DNA from: Mycobacterium sp.
GTDB taxonomy: Bacteria; Actinomycetota; Actinomycetes; Mycobacteriales; Mycobacteriaceae
NCBI RefSeq assembly: GCF_029961025.1
Contig: NZ_JASBVP010000013.1
Coordinates: 93,468 to 157,467, forward strand
Direction of reading: 5' to 3'
Length of the DNA: 64,000 bases
The first letter of the stretch is position 1; the number at the start of each line of letters is the position of its first letter. A program made the position numbers and the translations under genes. Under the pieces are notes generated by a model. The model was not told the DNA's origin and searched no databases. It worked only from the letters and a program-made list of their open reading frames with translations. This document shows positions 31,701-40,134 of the stretch, piece after piece.

Positions 31701-34700
31701 AGTTCGCCGAGCAGATCACCGGCCGCGACGGCGTGCTGGCATCGGCGGCTCGCCTGGTGCTGAGCCAACTGGGGCTGGACGACGCGGTCACCGCGTCGCC
31801 GACCGTGACCGACGCCGAGCTGGTGGACCTGGTCACCGCGGAACTCGGCGCGGACTGGCCGCGGTTGGTGGCCCCGGTGTTCGACGCCAAAAAGGCCGTC
31901 CTCTTCGACGACCGCTGGGCCAGCGCGCGCGAGGACTTGGTCAAGCTGTGGCTGGCCGACGAGGACGAGATCGACGCTAACTGGGCACGGCTGTCCGAGC
32001 GCTTCGAGGGCGCCGGCCATGTTGTTGCGACCCAGGCCACGTGGTGGCAGGGCAAATCCCTGGCTGCCGGACGCCAGATCCATGCCTCGCTGTACGCCCG
32101 CATCGCCGCCGGGGCGGAGAACCCCGAGAAGGGTTGCTACAGCGACGAAGTGGCGGTGGTGACCGGTGCCTCAAAGGGCTCGATCGCCGCGTCGGTGGTC
32201 GCCCGGCTGCTGGACGGCGGCGCCACCGTCATCGCGACCACTTCACGGCTCGACGACGAGCGACTGGCCTTCTACCGCACGCTGTATCGCGACCACGCCC
32301 GGTACGCGGCGGCGCTGTGGGTGGTGCCGGCGAACATGGCGTCCTACACCGATATTGACGCTCTGGTCGAATGGGTCGGCAGCGAACAGACCGAAAGCCT
32401 TGGGCCGCAGTCCATCCACATCAAAGACGCGCACACCCCCACGCTGCTGTTCCCGTTCGCGGCTCCCCGGGTTGCCGGCGACTTGTCCGAGGCCGGCGCG
32501 CGCGCCGAGATGGAGATGAAGGTGCTGCTGTGGGCGGTGCAACGGCTCATCGGCGGGCTGTCAAAGATCGGCGCGGAACGTGACATCGCGTCGCGGCTGC
32601 ATGTGGTGCTGCCGGGTTCGCCCAACCGCGGCATGTTCGGCGGCGACGGCGCCTACGGTGAGGCCAAGTCGGCGCTGGACGCCGTGGTGGCGCGCTGGCG
32701 CGCGGAGTCGTCGTGGGCGGCGCGCGTCACGCTCGTGCACGCCCTGATCGGCTGGACCCGTGGCACCGGGCTGATGGGCCACAACGACGCCATTGTCAGC
32801 GCTGTCGAAGAAGCCGGTGTGACAACGTATTCCACCGATGAGATGGCCGCGATGCTGCTGCGGCTCTGCGATGCGGAGTCCAAGGCGGCGGCGGCCGAAG
32901 CGCCGCTCACGGTCGACCTGACCGGTGGGCTGGGCGATATCGAACTCGACATGGCCGAGCTGGCGGCCAAAGCTCGCGAGCGGGCCACGTCGGAGGCCGA
33001 GGCCGTCGACACCGCACCGGAGGTCACCATCGCCGCGCTCCCGTCCCCGCCGCGCGGTTACACCCCGGCACCGCCTCCGGCATGGGACGACCTCGACGTC
33101 GACCCTGCCGACCTGGTGGTGATCGTCGGCGGCGCCGAGCTGGGCCCCTACGGCTCGTCACGCACCCGCTTTGAGATGGAGGTCGACAACGAACTCTCGG
33201 CCGCCGGTGTGCTCGAGCTGGCCTGGACCACCGGACTGATCCGCTGGCACGACGACCCCCAACCCGGGTGGTATGACACCGAATCCGGTGAACTGGTCGA
33301 CGAATCTGAGCTCGTCGAGCGCTACCACGACACCGTGGTGGAGCGCGTGGGAATCCGGGAGTGGGTCGACGACGGCTCAATCGATCCCGATCACGCCTCG
33401 CCGCTTTTGGTCAGCGTGTTCTTGGACAAGGACTTCACGTTCGTGGTCTCCAGCGAGGCCGAAGCGCGGGCTTTCGTGCAGTTCGACCCGGAGCACACCA
33501 TCATCCGCCCGGTGCCCGACTCCACCGACTGGCAAGTCACCCGCAAAGCCGGCACCGAGATCCGGGTTCCGCGAAAGAACAAGCTGTCCCGTACCGTCGG
33601 CGGCCAAATCCCGACCGGGTTCGACCCCACCGTGTGGGGCATACCGCAGGATCTCGCCAGCTCCATCGACCGGCTGGCGGTGTGGAACATCGTCGTGACC
33701 GTCGACGCGTTCCTGTCCGCCGGATTCAGCCCGGCCGAAGTGATGCGCTATGTGCATCCCACGCTGGTGGCCAACACCCAGGGCACCGGCATGGGCGGCG
33801 GCACCTCGATGCAGACGATGTATCACGGTAACCTGCTCGGCCGCAACAAACCCAACGACATCTTCCAGGAAGTGCTGCCGAATATCATTGCCGCACACGT
33901 GGTCCAGTCCTACGTCGGCAGCTACGGCGCAATGATCCATCCGGTGGCGGCGTGCGCCACCGCCGCGGTCTCGGTGGAGGAAGGTGTCGACAAGATCCGG
34001 CTGGGCAAGGCTGAGCTGGTGGTGGCCGGCGGGCTGGACGACCTGACCCTGGAAGGCATCATCGGTTTCGGTGACATGGCGGCCACCGCCGACACCGAGA
34101 TGATGCGCGCCAAAGGGATCAGCGACTCGCGGTTCTCCCGGCCCAACGACCGCCGCCGGCTGGGCTTCGTGGAAGCGCAGGGCGGTGGCACGATCCTGCT
34201 GGCCCGCGGCGACCTCGCGTTGAGGATGGGCCTGCCGGTGCTGGCCGTGGTGGCCTATGCGCAGTCGTTCGGTGACGGCATCCACACCTCGATCCCGGCC
34301 CCCGGCCTCGGCGCGCTGGGCGCCGGGCGCGGCGGCAAGGACTCACCGCTGGCGCGGTCCTTGGCCAAACTGGGTGTCGGCGCCGACGACATCGCGGTGA
34401 TCTCCAAGCACGACACTTCGACGCTGGCCAACGACCCCAACGAGACCGAGCTGCACGAGCGGCTGGCCGACTCGCTGGGCCGCTCGCCGGGAGCGCCGTT
34501 GCTCGTGGTGTCGCAGAAGAGCCTGACCGGGCACGCCAAGGGCGGCGCGGCGGTCTTTCAGATCATGGGCATGTGTCAGATGCTGCGCGACGGGGTCATC
34601 CCGCCCAACCGCAGCCTGGACTGTGTCGATGACGAACTGGCCGGCTCGGCGCACTTGGTGTGGGTCCGTGACACGTTGCGCCTGGGCGGCAAGTTCCCGC

Positions 34701-35005
34701 TGAAAGCCGGCCTGATCACCAGCCTCGGTTTCGGACACGTCTCCGGTGTGATCGCGCTGGTGCACCCGCAGGCCTTCCTGGCCACGCTGGATCCCCGGGA
34801 GCGCGAGCACTACCAACGGCGGGCCGATGCCCGGCTGCTGGCGGGTCAGCGCCGACTGGCGTCGGCCATCGCCGGCGGACCGCCGCTTTATGAGCGCCCC
34901 ACCGGCCGTCGCTTCGAGCACGCGGGCTCCGAGAAGCCGCAGGAGGCGGCGATGCTTTTGGACCCGGAGGCGCGGCTGGGGGACGGCGACGTCTATCCCC
35001 GATGA
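25796..35005 (+). CDS. fas: type I fatty acid synthase
   Basis: A 3069-residue multifunctional synthase, the same length as M. tuberculosis Fas, that makes C16-C26 acyl-CoAs feeding phospholipid and mycolate synthesis. Domain order: acetyl transferase (AGHSQGVLAVE, Ser151), enoyl reductase (from about residue 420, LLAGMTPTTVDAKIVAA), dehydratase (about 1228, SGDHNPIHTD), malonyl/palmitoyl transferase (ACGHSVGEYTA, Ser1438), acyl carrier (GASSRRNQLL, phosphopantetheine serine 1809 or 1810), ketoreductase (about 2122, VTGASKGSIAAS) and ketosynthase (VAACATAAVSVEEG, Cys2720; SKHDTSTLANDP; KSLTGHAKGG). The GTG start (MTIYEHDRVSADR) follows AGGGAGATA. acpS lies 28 bp downstream. Confidence 0.98.
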   Translation: MTIYEHDRVSADRDGGAPEAVHTHTLVDRLTAGEPYAIAFGGQGSAWLDTLEELVSSAGIESELTTLVGEADLLLEPVAKELVVVRPIGFDPLGWVRALAAEDPVPPAKQLTSAAVSVPGVLLTQIAAMRALARQGMDFAAVAPRAVAGHSQGVLAVESLKSGGARDVELLALAQLIGAAGTLVARRRGISILGDRPPMVSVTNADPERIRALLDEFAKDVRTVLPPVLSIRNGRRAVVITGTPEQLSRFELYCKQISEKEAAERKNKVRGGGVFAPVFDPVQVEVGFHTPRLADGIGLVAGWAEKAGLDVDLAREMTEAILVREVDWVEEVSRLHEAGARWILDLGPGDILTRLTAPVIRGLGVGIVPAATRGGQRNLFTPGAVPEVARPWSSYAPSLVRLPDGRVKLSTKFSRLTGRSPILLAGMTPTTVDAKIVAAAANAGHWAELAGGGQVTEEIFTNRIEELNRLLEPGRTFQFNALFLDPYLWKLQVGGKRLVQKARQSGAPIDGVVISAGIPELEEAVELIDELNAIGISHVVFKPGTVEQIRAVIRIATEVPTKPVIMHIEGGRAGGHHSWEDLDDLLLATYSEVRSRANITVCVGGGIGTPERAAEYLSGSWARPYGFPLMPVDGILVGTAAMATKEATTSPSVKRMLVETQGTDQWIGAGKAQGGMASSRSQLGADIHEIDNAASRCGRLLDEVAGDAEAVAARRDEIIAAMAKTAKPYFGDVGEMTYLQWLRRYLELTIGDGNSTADTAAPGSPWLADAWRDRFEKMLQRAEARLHPRDFGPIETLFADRQLLETPHEAVAALLARYPDAATVQLHPADVPFFVTLCKTPGKPVNFVPVIDKDVRRWWRSDSLWQAHDARYDADQVCIIPGPTSVAGITRMDEPVGELLDRFEQAAIDEILAAGGQPQPVTARRRGRRDVTGPLAVVLDSPDVLWAGRATTNPVHRISDPGDWQVHENRSATHSSTGARLQVSADDQVLLSVPVSGSWVEIRITVPPNTVDGGMPVVSTADAASAMRSVLAIAAGVDGPAALPPVHDGTATVVVDWNPERVADHTGVTATFGEPLAPGPTTVPDALVGPCWPAVFAAIGAAVTETGVPVVEGLLSLVHLDHAARLVGPLPTVPVELTVTATVSSAIDTEVGRVVPVSVTVAAQDGAVLATLVERFAIRGRTGTAELTDPVRAGGAVSDNATETPRRRRRDVRLTAPVDMRPFAVVSGDHNPIHTDRAAALLAGLESPIVHGMWLSAAAQHVVTATDGQARPPARLIGWTARFLGMVRPGDEVDFRVDRVGIDQGAEIVEVAARVGPELVMSASARLAAPKTVYAFPGQGIQHKGMGMEVRARSKAARKVWDSADKFTRETLGFSVLHVVRDNPTSIIARGVHYHHPDGVLYLTQFTQVAMATVAAAQVAEMRERGAFVEDAIACGHSVGEYTALACVTGIYELEALLETVFHRGSKMHDIVPRDELGRSNYRLAAIRPSQIDLADADVPAFVAEIAERTGEFLEIVNYNLRGSQYAIAGTVRGLQALEAEVEKRREITGGKRSFILVPGIDVPFHSRVLRVGVAEFRRSLDRVMPHDRDPELIIGRYIPNLVPRPFSLDRDFIQEIRDLVPAEPLDPILADYDTWRRERPREMARTVFIELLAWQFASPVRWIETQDLLFTEEAAGGLGVERFVEIGVKSAPTVAGLATNTLKLPEYAHSTVEVLNAERDAAVLFATDTDPEPEPDVEEPVAEAPEEPAAVETAPAPAPTAAPGGPRPDDIPFDAADATLALIALAAKMRIDQIEALDSIESITDGASSRRNQLLVDLGSELSLGAIDGAAEADLATLRSQVTKLARTYKPYGPVLSDAINDQLRTVLGPSGKRPGAIAERVKKVWQLGDGWAKHVTVEVALGTREGTSVRGGALGHLHEGALADAASVDKVIDAAVTAVAARRGVAVALPSSGGGGGATVDAAALNEFAEQITGRDGVLASAARLVLSQLGLDDAVTASPTVTDAELVDLVTAELGADWPRLVAPVFDAKKAVLFDDRWASAREDLVKLWLADEDEIDANWARLSERFEGAGHVVATQATWWQGKSLAAGRQIHASLYARIAAGAENPEKGCYSDEVAVVTGASKGSIAASVVARLLDGGATVIATTSRLDDERLAFYRTLYRDHARYAAALWVVPANMASYTDIDALVEWVGSEQTESLGPQSIHIKDAHTPTLLFPFAAPRVAGDLSEAGARAEMEMKVLLWAVQRLIGGLSKIGAERDIASRLHVVLPGSPNRGMFGGDGAYGEAKSALDAVVARWRAESSWAARVTLVHALIGWTRGTGLMGHNDAIVSAVEEAGVTTYSTDEMAAMLLRLCDAESKAAAAEAPLTVDLTGGLGDIELDMAELAAKARERATSEAEAVDTAPEVTIAALPSPPRGYTPAPPPAWDDLDVDPADLVVIVGGAELGPYGSSRTRFEMEVDNELSAAGVLELAWTTGLIRWHDDPQPGWYDTESGELVDESELVERYHDTVVERVGIREWVDDGSIDPDHASPLLVSVFLDKDFTFVVSSEAEARAFVQFDPEHTIIRPVPDSTDWQVTRKAGTEIRVPRKNKLSRTVGGQIPTGFDPTVWGIPQDLASSIDRLAVWNIVVTVDAFLSAGFSPAEVMRYVHPTLVANTQGTGMGGGTSMQTMYHGNLLGRNKPNDIFQEVLPNIIAAHVVQSYVGSYGAMIHPVAACATAAVSVEEGVDKIRLGKAELVVAGGLDDLTLEGIIGFGDMAATADTEMMRAKGISDSRFSRPNDRRRLGFVEAQGGGTILLARGDLALRMGLPVLAVVAYAQSFGDGIHTSIPAPGLGALGAGRGGKDSPLARSLAKLGVGADDIAVISKHDTSTLANDPNETELHERLADSLGRSPGAPLLVVSQKSLTGHAKGGAAVFQIMGMCQMLRDGVIPPNRSLDCVDDELAGSAHLVWVRDTLRLGGKFPLKAGLITSLGFGHVSGVIALVHPQAFLATLDPREREHYQRRADARLLAGQRRLASAIAGGPPLYERPTGRRFEHAGSEKPQEAAMLLDPEARLGDGDVYPR

Positions 35006-35033
35006 CTTGTGGCATCGGCTAGCGTGTCCACCC

Positions 35034-35429
35034 ATGGGCATCGTTGGTGTGGGGATCGACCTGGTCTCCATCCCTGATTTCGCTGACCAAGTCGACCAGC
35101 CGGGAACGGTGTTCTTCGAAACCTTCACCCCCGGGGAGCGCCGCGACGCCTCCGATAAAAGCTCATCGGCCGCCCGTCACCTGGCGGCGAGATGGGCGGC
35201 GAAAGAGGCGGTGATCAAGGCGTGGTCGGGGTCGCGGTTCGCGCAGCGGCCGGTGCTGCCGGAGGGCATTCACCGTGACATCGAGGTGGTCACCGACGTG
35301 TGGGGCCGGCCGCGGGTGCGGCTTTCCGGGGCCATCGCGAAGCATTTGACCGACGTGACGATCCACGTGTCGCTGACCCATGAAGGTGACACCGCCGCGG
35401 CGGTGGCCATTTTGGAATCCAAAGAATGA
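35034..35429 (+). CDS. acpS: holo-[acyl-carrier-protein] synthase AcpS
   Basis: AcpS transfers 4'-phosphopantetheine from CoA to the carrier domain of Fas. The 131-residue protein starts MGIVGVGIDLVSIPDF, with the magnesium-binding Asp in GIDLV and the second motif RWAAKEAVIKAW. The ATG at 35034 is preceded by TAGCGT (35020-35025), 8 nt upstream, so besides read-through from fas it may have its own leaderless promoter. The fas-acpS pairing is conserved in mycobacteria. Confidence 0.96.
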   Translation: MGIVGVGIDLVSIPDFADQVDQPGTVFFETFTPGERRDASDKSSSAARHLAARWAAKEAVIKAWSGSRFAQRPVLPEGIHRDIEVVTDVWGRPRVRLSGAIAKHLTDVTIHVSLTHEGDTAAAVAILESKE

Positions 35430-35543
35430 GCACGGAATTAACGGCAGTGAGTGCCCCTATCGGCGGCAGCGCGACCTGCTCGCGGCCTTTCGGCACCGCT
35501 GTCGGTCCCTGGGTGCCGAACCGTCGGGTCAGCCCCACGAATC

Positions 35544-36887
35544 ATGGGTGATCTGGCCGGGCGCGTCCGCGAGGTGTTGCCGTCGGTGCGACGCGACCTG
35601 GAAACGCTGATCCGCATCGAATCGGTGTGGGCCGACCCGGCGCGCCGCTCCGAGGTTCACCGCAGCGCACAGCTGGTGGCGGAGCTGTTGTCGCACGCGG
35701 GTTTTGGCGACGTGCGGATTGTCAGCGCAGGGGGTGCGCCGGCGGTCATCGCCCGCCATCCCGCGCCGCCGGGCGCACCCACGGTGCTGCTGTATGCGCA
35801 CCATGACGTTCAGCCCGAAGGCGACCCCCGCCAGTGGGTCTCGCCGCCGTTCGTGCCCACCGAGCGTTGCGGACGGCTCTACGGGCGTGGCAGCGCCGAC
35901 GACAAGGCGGGCATCGCAACGCATTTGGCGGCGTTTCGGGCACATGGCGGGCGGCCTCCGGTGGGGGTGACGGTGTTCGTCGAGGGCGAGGAGGAGTCGG
36001 GGTCCCCGTCGCTGGGCCGGCTGCTGACCGCCCACCGCGACGAGTTGACCGCCGACGTGATCATCCTCGCCGACTCGGTCAACTGGAGCATCGAGGTGCC
36101 GTCGCTGACGGTCTCGCTGCGCGGGCTCGTCGACTGCGTCGTCGAAGTGGCCACCCTCGAGCACGGGCTGCACTCCGGCTTGTGGGGCGGTGTGGTGCCC
36201 GACGCGCTGAGCGCGCTGGTGCGGCTGCTGGCCAGCCTGCACGACAACGACGGCAACGTGGCGGTGGCCGGTCTCTACGAAAGCACCGCCGCGGGCCTGA
36301 ATTACCCTGCCTACCCGCCGGAGCGGGTACGGGCCGAAACCGGTCTGCTGGACGGGGTTAGCGAAATCGGCTCCGGAGCGGTGACGCAGCGGCTGTGGGC
36401 CAAACCGGCGATCACCGTGATCGGCATCGACACCACGCCGATCGCGGCGGCGTCGAATACGCTGATTCCGCGGGCCCGGGCGAAGATCAGCATGCGAGTC
36501 GCCCCGGGGGGTGACGCCGCAGCGCACCTGGATGCGCTGCGCCGGCATCTGCACACGCATGCGCCGTGGGGCGCGCACGTCGAGGTCCTTCCCGGGGAGA
36601 TCGGCCGACCCTGCACCATCGACGCGAGCGGTCCGGTCTACGACGTCGCGCGCGCGGCGTTCCGCCAGGCGTGGGGCGCCGACCCGGTCGAGATGGGGAT
36701 GGGTGGCTCGATCCCGTTCATCGCGGAGTTCGCAGCCGCGTTCCCGAAGGCGAAAATCCTGGTGACCGGGGTAGAAGACCCCGCGACACAGGCACACAGC
36801 GTCAACGAGAGCCTGCATCTGGGTGTTCTGGAACGTGCCGCAACTGCCGAGGCGCTGCTGCTGGCCAACCTGGCCGGCCTGGCCTAA
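35544..36887 (+). CDS. M20 family metallopeptidase (Rv2522c-like)
   Basis: A 447-residue zinc-dependent exopeptidase/deacylase of the M20 (dipeptidase-like) family. Metal and catalytic residues lie in YAHHDVQPEGDP, YGRGSADDKAG and VEGEEESGSPS; the dimerisation domain holds the GLHSG-type loop in LEHGLHSGLWGG, and GMGGSIPFI with AHSVNESLHLG closes the active site. The start is ATG 35544 (MGDLAGRVREVLPSV), matching the M. tuberculosis protein; the frame is open further upstream without resemblance. Its stop overlaps the convergent bcp stop by 4 nt. Substrate unknown. Confidence 0.92.
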   Translation: MGDLAGRVREVLPSVRRDLETLIRIESVWADPARRSEVHRSAQLVAELLSHAGFGDVRIVSAGGAPAVIARHPAPPGAPTVLLYAHHDVQPEGDPRQWVSPPFVPTERCGRLYGRGSADDKAGIATHLAAFRAHGGRPPVGVTVFVEGEEESGSPSLGRLLTAHRDELTADVIILADSVNWSIEVPSLTVSLRGLVDCVVEVATLEHGLHSGLWGGVVPDALSALVRLLASLHDNDGNVAVAGLYESTAAGLNYPAYPPERVRAETGLLDGVSEIGSGAVTQRLWAKPAITVIGIDTTPIAAASNTLIPRARAKISMRVAPGGDAAAHLDALRRHLHTHAPWGAHVEVLPGEIGRPCTIDASGPVYDVARAAFRQAWGADPVEMGMGGSIPFIAEFAAAFPKAKILVTGVEDPATQAHSVNESLHLGVLERAATAEALLLANLAGLA

Positions 36888-37351
36888 AGACCCAGATCCC
36901 GGCGCAGTTTGGCGACGTGGCCGGTGGCCTTGACGTTGTATTGCGCGAGCGCAATCCGGCCCTTTTCGTCGACGACGAAGGTCGAGCGGATCACGCCTTC
37001 CACCGTCTTGCCGTACATCTGTTTGGTCCCGTACGCCCCCCAGGCGCTAAGCACCTTACGGTTGGGGTCGGACAGCAGCGGAAACGTCAGCCGGTGCGTG
37101 TCACGGAATTTGGCCAGCTTCGCCGGCGGGTCGGGGGAGATACCGACGACATCGAGGCCGGCGTCGTTGAGATCGTGCAGGTTGTCGCGGAAATCGCAGG
37201 CCTCTTTGGTGCACCCCGGCGTCAAAGCCGCCGGGTAGAAATACACGATCAGCCGCCGTCCCCGGTAGTCATCCAGCGACACCATATGGCCGTCAGCGTC
37301 GGGCAGGCTGAAGGCGGGTGCTTGCTGGCCGGGCTGCAGGCGGGTGGTCAC
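36884..37351 (-). CDS. bcp: thiol peroxidase, Bcp/PrxQ type
   Basis: A thioredoxin-fold peroxiredoxin of about 155 residues that reduces peroxides with thioredoxin. The peroxidatic and resolving cysteines are the CxxxxC pair in TPGCTKEACDFRDN, typical of the Bcp/PrxQ class. Other segments: APAFSLPDADGHMVSL and GVIRSTFVVDEKGRIA. The start is set at GTG 37351 (VTTRLQPGQQAPAF) by homology; an ATG at 37378 after a purine-rich stretch would add nine residues. It is convergent with the peptidase gene. Confidence 0.92.
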   Translation of the reverse strand: MTTRLQPGQQAPAFSLPDADGHMVSLDDYRGRRLIVYFYPAALTPGCTKEACDFRDNLHDLNDAGLDVVGISPDPPAKLAKFRDTHRLTFPLLSDPNRKVLSAWGAYGTKQMYGKTVEGVIRSTFVVDEKGRIALAQYNVKATGHVAKLRRDLGL

Positions 37352-37494
37352 AGTCGACGAGGGTACCTTTCTGTTCATCTTTCTTCTCATCGTGGCGCCG
37401 CACTAAGCACCGGCTGCTCTAGGGTAGTGCGGCAGGTGACCAACGTGATACCGAGCCGTGCGGCGGCCCGGTGCGGGCGGACATGGAGGGCGGC

Positions 37495-37722
37495 GTGGCG
37501 GACCGGGATCCCGACACCATCAAGCGTGAGATCGATCAGGCTCGCCAGCAGTTGGCGTCGACCGTGGACGCGTTGGTTGAACGGGCCAACCCCCGCCGGA
37601 TCGCCGACGACATCAAAGTCCGGGTGATCGAGTTCGTCTCCAAGCCCGTGGTCATCGTCTCCCTGGCCGGTCTCGGCGGAGTCGCCGTTTTCCTCGTGAT
37701 CCGCCGGATCAGGAATCGATGA
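37495..37722 (+). CDS. DUF3618 family small membrane protein (Rv2520c-like)
   Basis: A 75-residue protein: an amphipathic, charged N-terminal part (PDTIKREIDQARQQLASTVDA, typical DUF3618) followed by one transmembrane helix (VVIVSLAGLGGVAVFLVI) and a basic tail. The start is GTG 37495, preceded by GGAGGG. Function unknown; DUF3618 proteins are widespread in actinobacteria. It stands alone, between the divergent bcp and the convergent tRNA-Lys. Confidence 0.88.
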   Translation: MADRDPDTIKREIDQARQQLASTVDALVERANPRRIADDIKVRVIEFVSKPVVIVSLAGLGGVAVFLVIRRIRNR

Positions 37723-37760
37723 TCGCCGCGTCCTACCCCGGAGCAGGCCTAAGGTGATGG

Positions 37761-37833
<73 letters not shown>

Positions 37834-37993
37834 CTGGATAGTTCTGGGATGTGTTTGCGACAATAACAGGAGTTGCGCGCCCGGGTGAAATCCCCGGTAT
37901 CGCCCTGGTGGGGAGCCTCACAGCGCTCTCGCTTGTCTGCCCCTAGACTACTGCCAAGCCTACAGGTTCGGCCCGGACGCGAGGTGGGAAGGT

Positions 37994-39229
37994 ATGTGGC
38001 AGGTCGGTTCGATGACCCCTCGTCGGGGGCGTCAAACCTGGTCTGTGGCGCTGCTGGTCCCAGTGATCGTGTTGGCCGGCGGCGGCTGCAGCGGTGGCGG
38101 CGGCGGTCCCGCGCCGGCAAAGGCCATCGCGGATAAGGCCACCCCGTTCGCCGACTTGCTGGTCCCCAAGCTCACCGCGTCGGTGACCGACGGAGCCGTC
38201 GGTGTCGCCGTCGATGCCCCGGTGACGGTGGCCGCCGAGGACGGGGTGCTGGCCTCGGTGACCATGGTCAACGAAAACGGCAAGCCGGTCAGCGGTCAAC
38301 TCAACCCCGACGGCGTGCACTGGTCGACCACTGAGCCGCTGGGCTACAACCGTCGCTATACCCTCAACGCGAAGGCGCTGGGCCTGGGCGGTGTGGCCAC
38401 CCGTCAGATCACCTTCCAGACCCATTCCCCGCAGAACCTGACCATGCCCTACGTGGTTCCGCAGGACGGCGAGGTGGTCGGTGTCGGTCAGTCGGTGGCG
38501 GTCCGGTTCGATGAGGACATCGCCAACCGGGCCGCGGCCCAGAAAGCCATCAAGATCACGGCCAACCCACCGGTCGAAGGCGCGTTTTATTGGTTGAACA
38601 ACCGGGAAGTGCGCTGGCGCCCCGAGCATTTCTGGAAGCCGGGCACGGCCGTGGATGTCGCGGTCGACACCTACGGTGTGGACTTGGGTAACGGTGTCTT
38701 CGGCGAGGACAACGTGCACACGCACTTCACCATCGGGGACGAGCTCATCGCCACCGCAGATGACACCACAAAAATGTTGACCGTGCGCATCAACGGCGAG
38801 GTGGTCAAGGTCATGCCGACGTCGATGGGCAAGGACAAGACCCCCACCGCCAACGGCATCTACGTGGTCGGGGAACGGTTCAAGCACATCATCATGGATT
38901 CATCCACCTACGGGGTGCCGGTCAACTCGCCCGACGGGTATCGCACCGAGGTCGACTGGGCCACCCAGATCTCCTATAGCGGGGTGTTCGTGCACTCCGC
39001 GCCGTGGTCGGTGGGTGCGCAAGGTCACACCAACACCAGCCACGGCTGCCTGAACGTCAGTCCCGGCAACGCGCAATGGTTCTACGAGCACGCCAAGCGC
39101 GGCGACGTCGTGGAAATCATCAACACGGTAGGGCCGACGCTGTCCGGAACCGAAGGGCTCGGCGACTGGAACATCCCCTGGGAGCAGTGGCGCGCCGGCA
39201 ATGCCAACGGCGGTTCTGCCGCTCGATAG
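37994..39229 (+). CDS. lppS: L,D-transpeptidase LdtB/LppS (LdtMt2)
   Basis: Forms 3-3 cross-links in peptidoglycan and is a carbapenem target. The 411-residue protein has a signal peptide ending in the lipobox LAGGGC, two immunoglobulin-like domains (including [18 protein letters not shown] and [19 protein letters not shown]) and a YkuD catalytic domain with [14 protein letters not shown] and [10 protein letters not shown]; the nucleophile is Cys352. The C-terminal [15 protein letters not shown] tail is as in M. tuberculosis Rv2518c. It acts outside the membrane. Start ATG 37994; an ATG six codons later is also possible. Confidence 0.96.
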   Translation: MWQVGSMTPRRGRQTWSVALLVPVIVLAGGGCSGGGGGPAPAKAIADKATPFADLLVPKLTASVTDGAVGVAVDAPVTVAAEDGVLASVTMVNENGKPVSGQLNPDGVHWSTTEPLGYNRRYTLNAKALGLGGVATRQITFQTHSPQNLTMPYVVPQDGEVVGVGQSVAVRFDEDIANRAAAQKAIKITANPPVEGAFYWLNNREVRWRPEHFWKPGTAVDVAVDTYGVDLGNGVFGEDNVHTHFTIGDELIATADDTTKMLTVRINGEVVKVMPTSMGKDKTPTANGIYVVGERFKHIIMDSSTYGVPVNSPDGYRTEVDWATQISYSGVFVHSAPWSVGAQGHTNTSHGCLNVSPGNAQWFYEHAKRGDVVEIINTVGPTLSGTEGLGDWNIPWEQWRAGNANGGSAAR

Positions 39230-39261
39230 GTTTCAGGCACTCGTCTTCTGCTACTCGTCAG

Positions 39262-39335
39262 GGTGAGTGACGGGACTCGAACCCGCGACATCCAGGACCA
39301 CAACCTGGTGCTCTACCAACTGAACTACACTCACC
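39262..39335 (-). tRNA. tRNA-His (GUG anticodon)
   Basis: The reverse strand gives GTGAGTG/CACTCAC acceptor arms with discriminator C, a T arm GGGTTCGAGTCCC and an anticodon stem CCAGG/CCTGG enclosing TTGTGGT (anticodon GTG). A G corresponding to the histidine-specific position -1 is encoded (39335). Confidence 0.96.
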
Positions 39336-39383
39336 ATCGCCGCCGGCTGCTCCCCGGGGAATCGACGGCCGGCGAGGTCGATA

Positions 39384-40031
39384 TTAACCGCTTGAAGGCT
39401 CCCCGATCGAATCAGTGCCGCCGGGTGTGCTCGCCGCGCCACCGAGTTCGGCGGCCACGGCCGCGATCTCGCTGGTAGCCGGGCCCGGCGGCGGCACGAA
39501 CGCGGTGCGTCGGTAAAACTGCAGTTCGCGGATGGATTCGTAGATGTCGGGAAGCGCCCGGTGGGTCAGTCCCTTGGTCGGCTGCCCGTAGTAGATGCGC
39601 GGGTACCAGCGCCGGCAGAGTTCCTTGATGGAGCTGACATCGATCATGCGGTAGTGCAGAAACGAGTCCAGCCCGGGCATGTCGCGGGCGATGAAGGCGC
39701 GGTCGGTGGCCACCGAGTTGCCCGCCAGCGGCGCCGTCTTGGGCTGCTTGACGTGCTCGCGGATGTAGTCGAGCACTATCTTCTCGGCGGTCGCCAGGTC
39801 GATGGTGGACGCCTTCACCGCATCGGTGAGGCCCGAGCGGGCGTGCATGTCCGCGACAACGTCGATCATCGAGGACAGCGCGGCCTCGTCGGTGTGGATC
39901 ACCACGTCGACGCCGTCGCCGAGAACGTTCAGCTCGCCGTCGGTAACCAGGGCCGCGATCTCGATCAACTTATCCGAACGCAGATCCAGTCCGGTCATCT
40001 CGCAGTCGATCCACACCAGTTCGTCATGCAC
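39384..40031 (-). CDS. orn: oligoribonuclease Orn
   Basis: Orn degrades 2-5 nt RNAs, including pGpG/pApA from cyclic dinucleotides. At 215 residues it equals M. tuberculosis Orn. The DEDDh exonuclease motifs are [10 protein letters not shown] (Exo I), [15 protein letters not shown] (Exo II) and [12 protein letters not shown] (Exo III with catalytic His and Asp). The start is GTG 40031 ([10 protein letters not shown]); TACTGT 7 nt upstream on the minus strand suggests a leaderless transcript. It is divergent from the HerA-like gene. Confidence 0.96.
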   Translation of the reverse strand: MHDELVWIDCEMTGLDLRSDKLIEIAALVTDGELNVLGDGVDVVIHTDEAALSSMIDVVADMHARSGLTDAVKASTIDLATAEKIVLDYIREHVKQPKTAPLAGNSVATDRAFIARDMPGLDSFLHYRMIDVSSIKELCRRWYPRIYYGQPTKGLTHRALPDIYESIRELQFYRRTAFVPPPGPATSEIAAVAAELGGAASTPGGTDSIGEPSSG

Positions 40032-40134
40032 AGCGTTCACAGTAGGCAAACGTTAGCCCCAGCACCTGCCGGGACCGACGGGTGCCAAGTAGTGTCATGG
40101 TTGCCCGCACCCGTTGACGAGAGGACGCGGCACC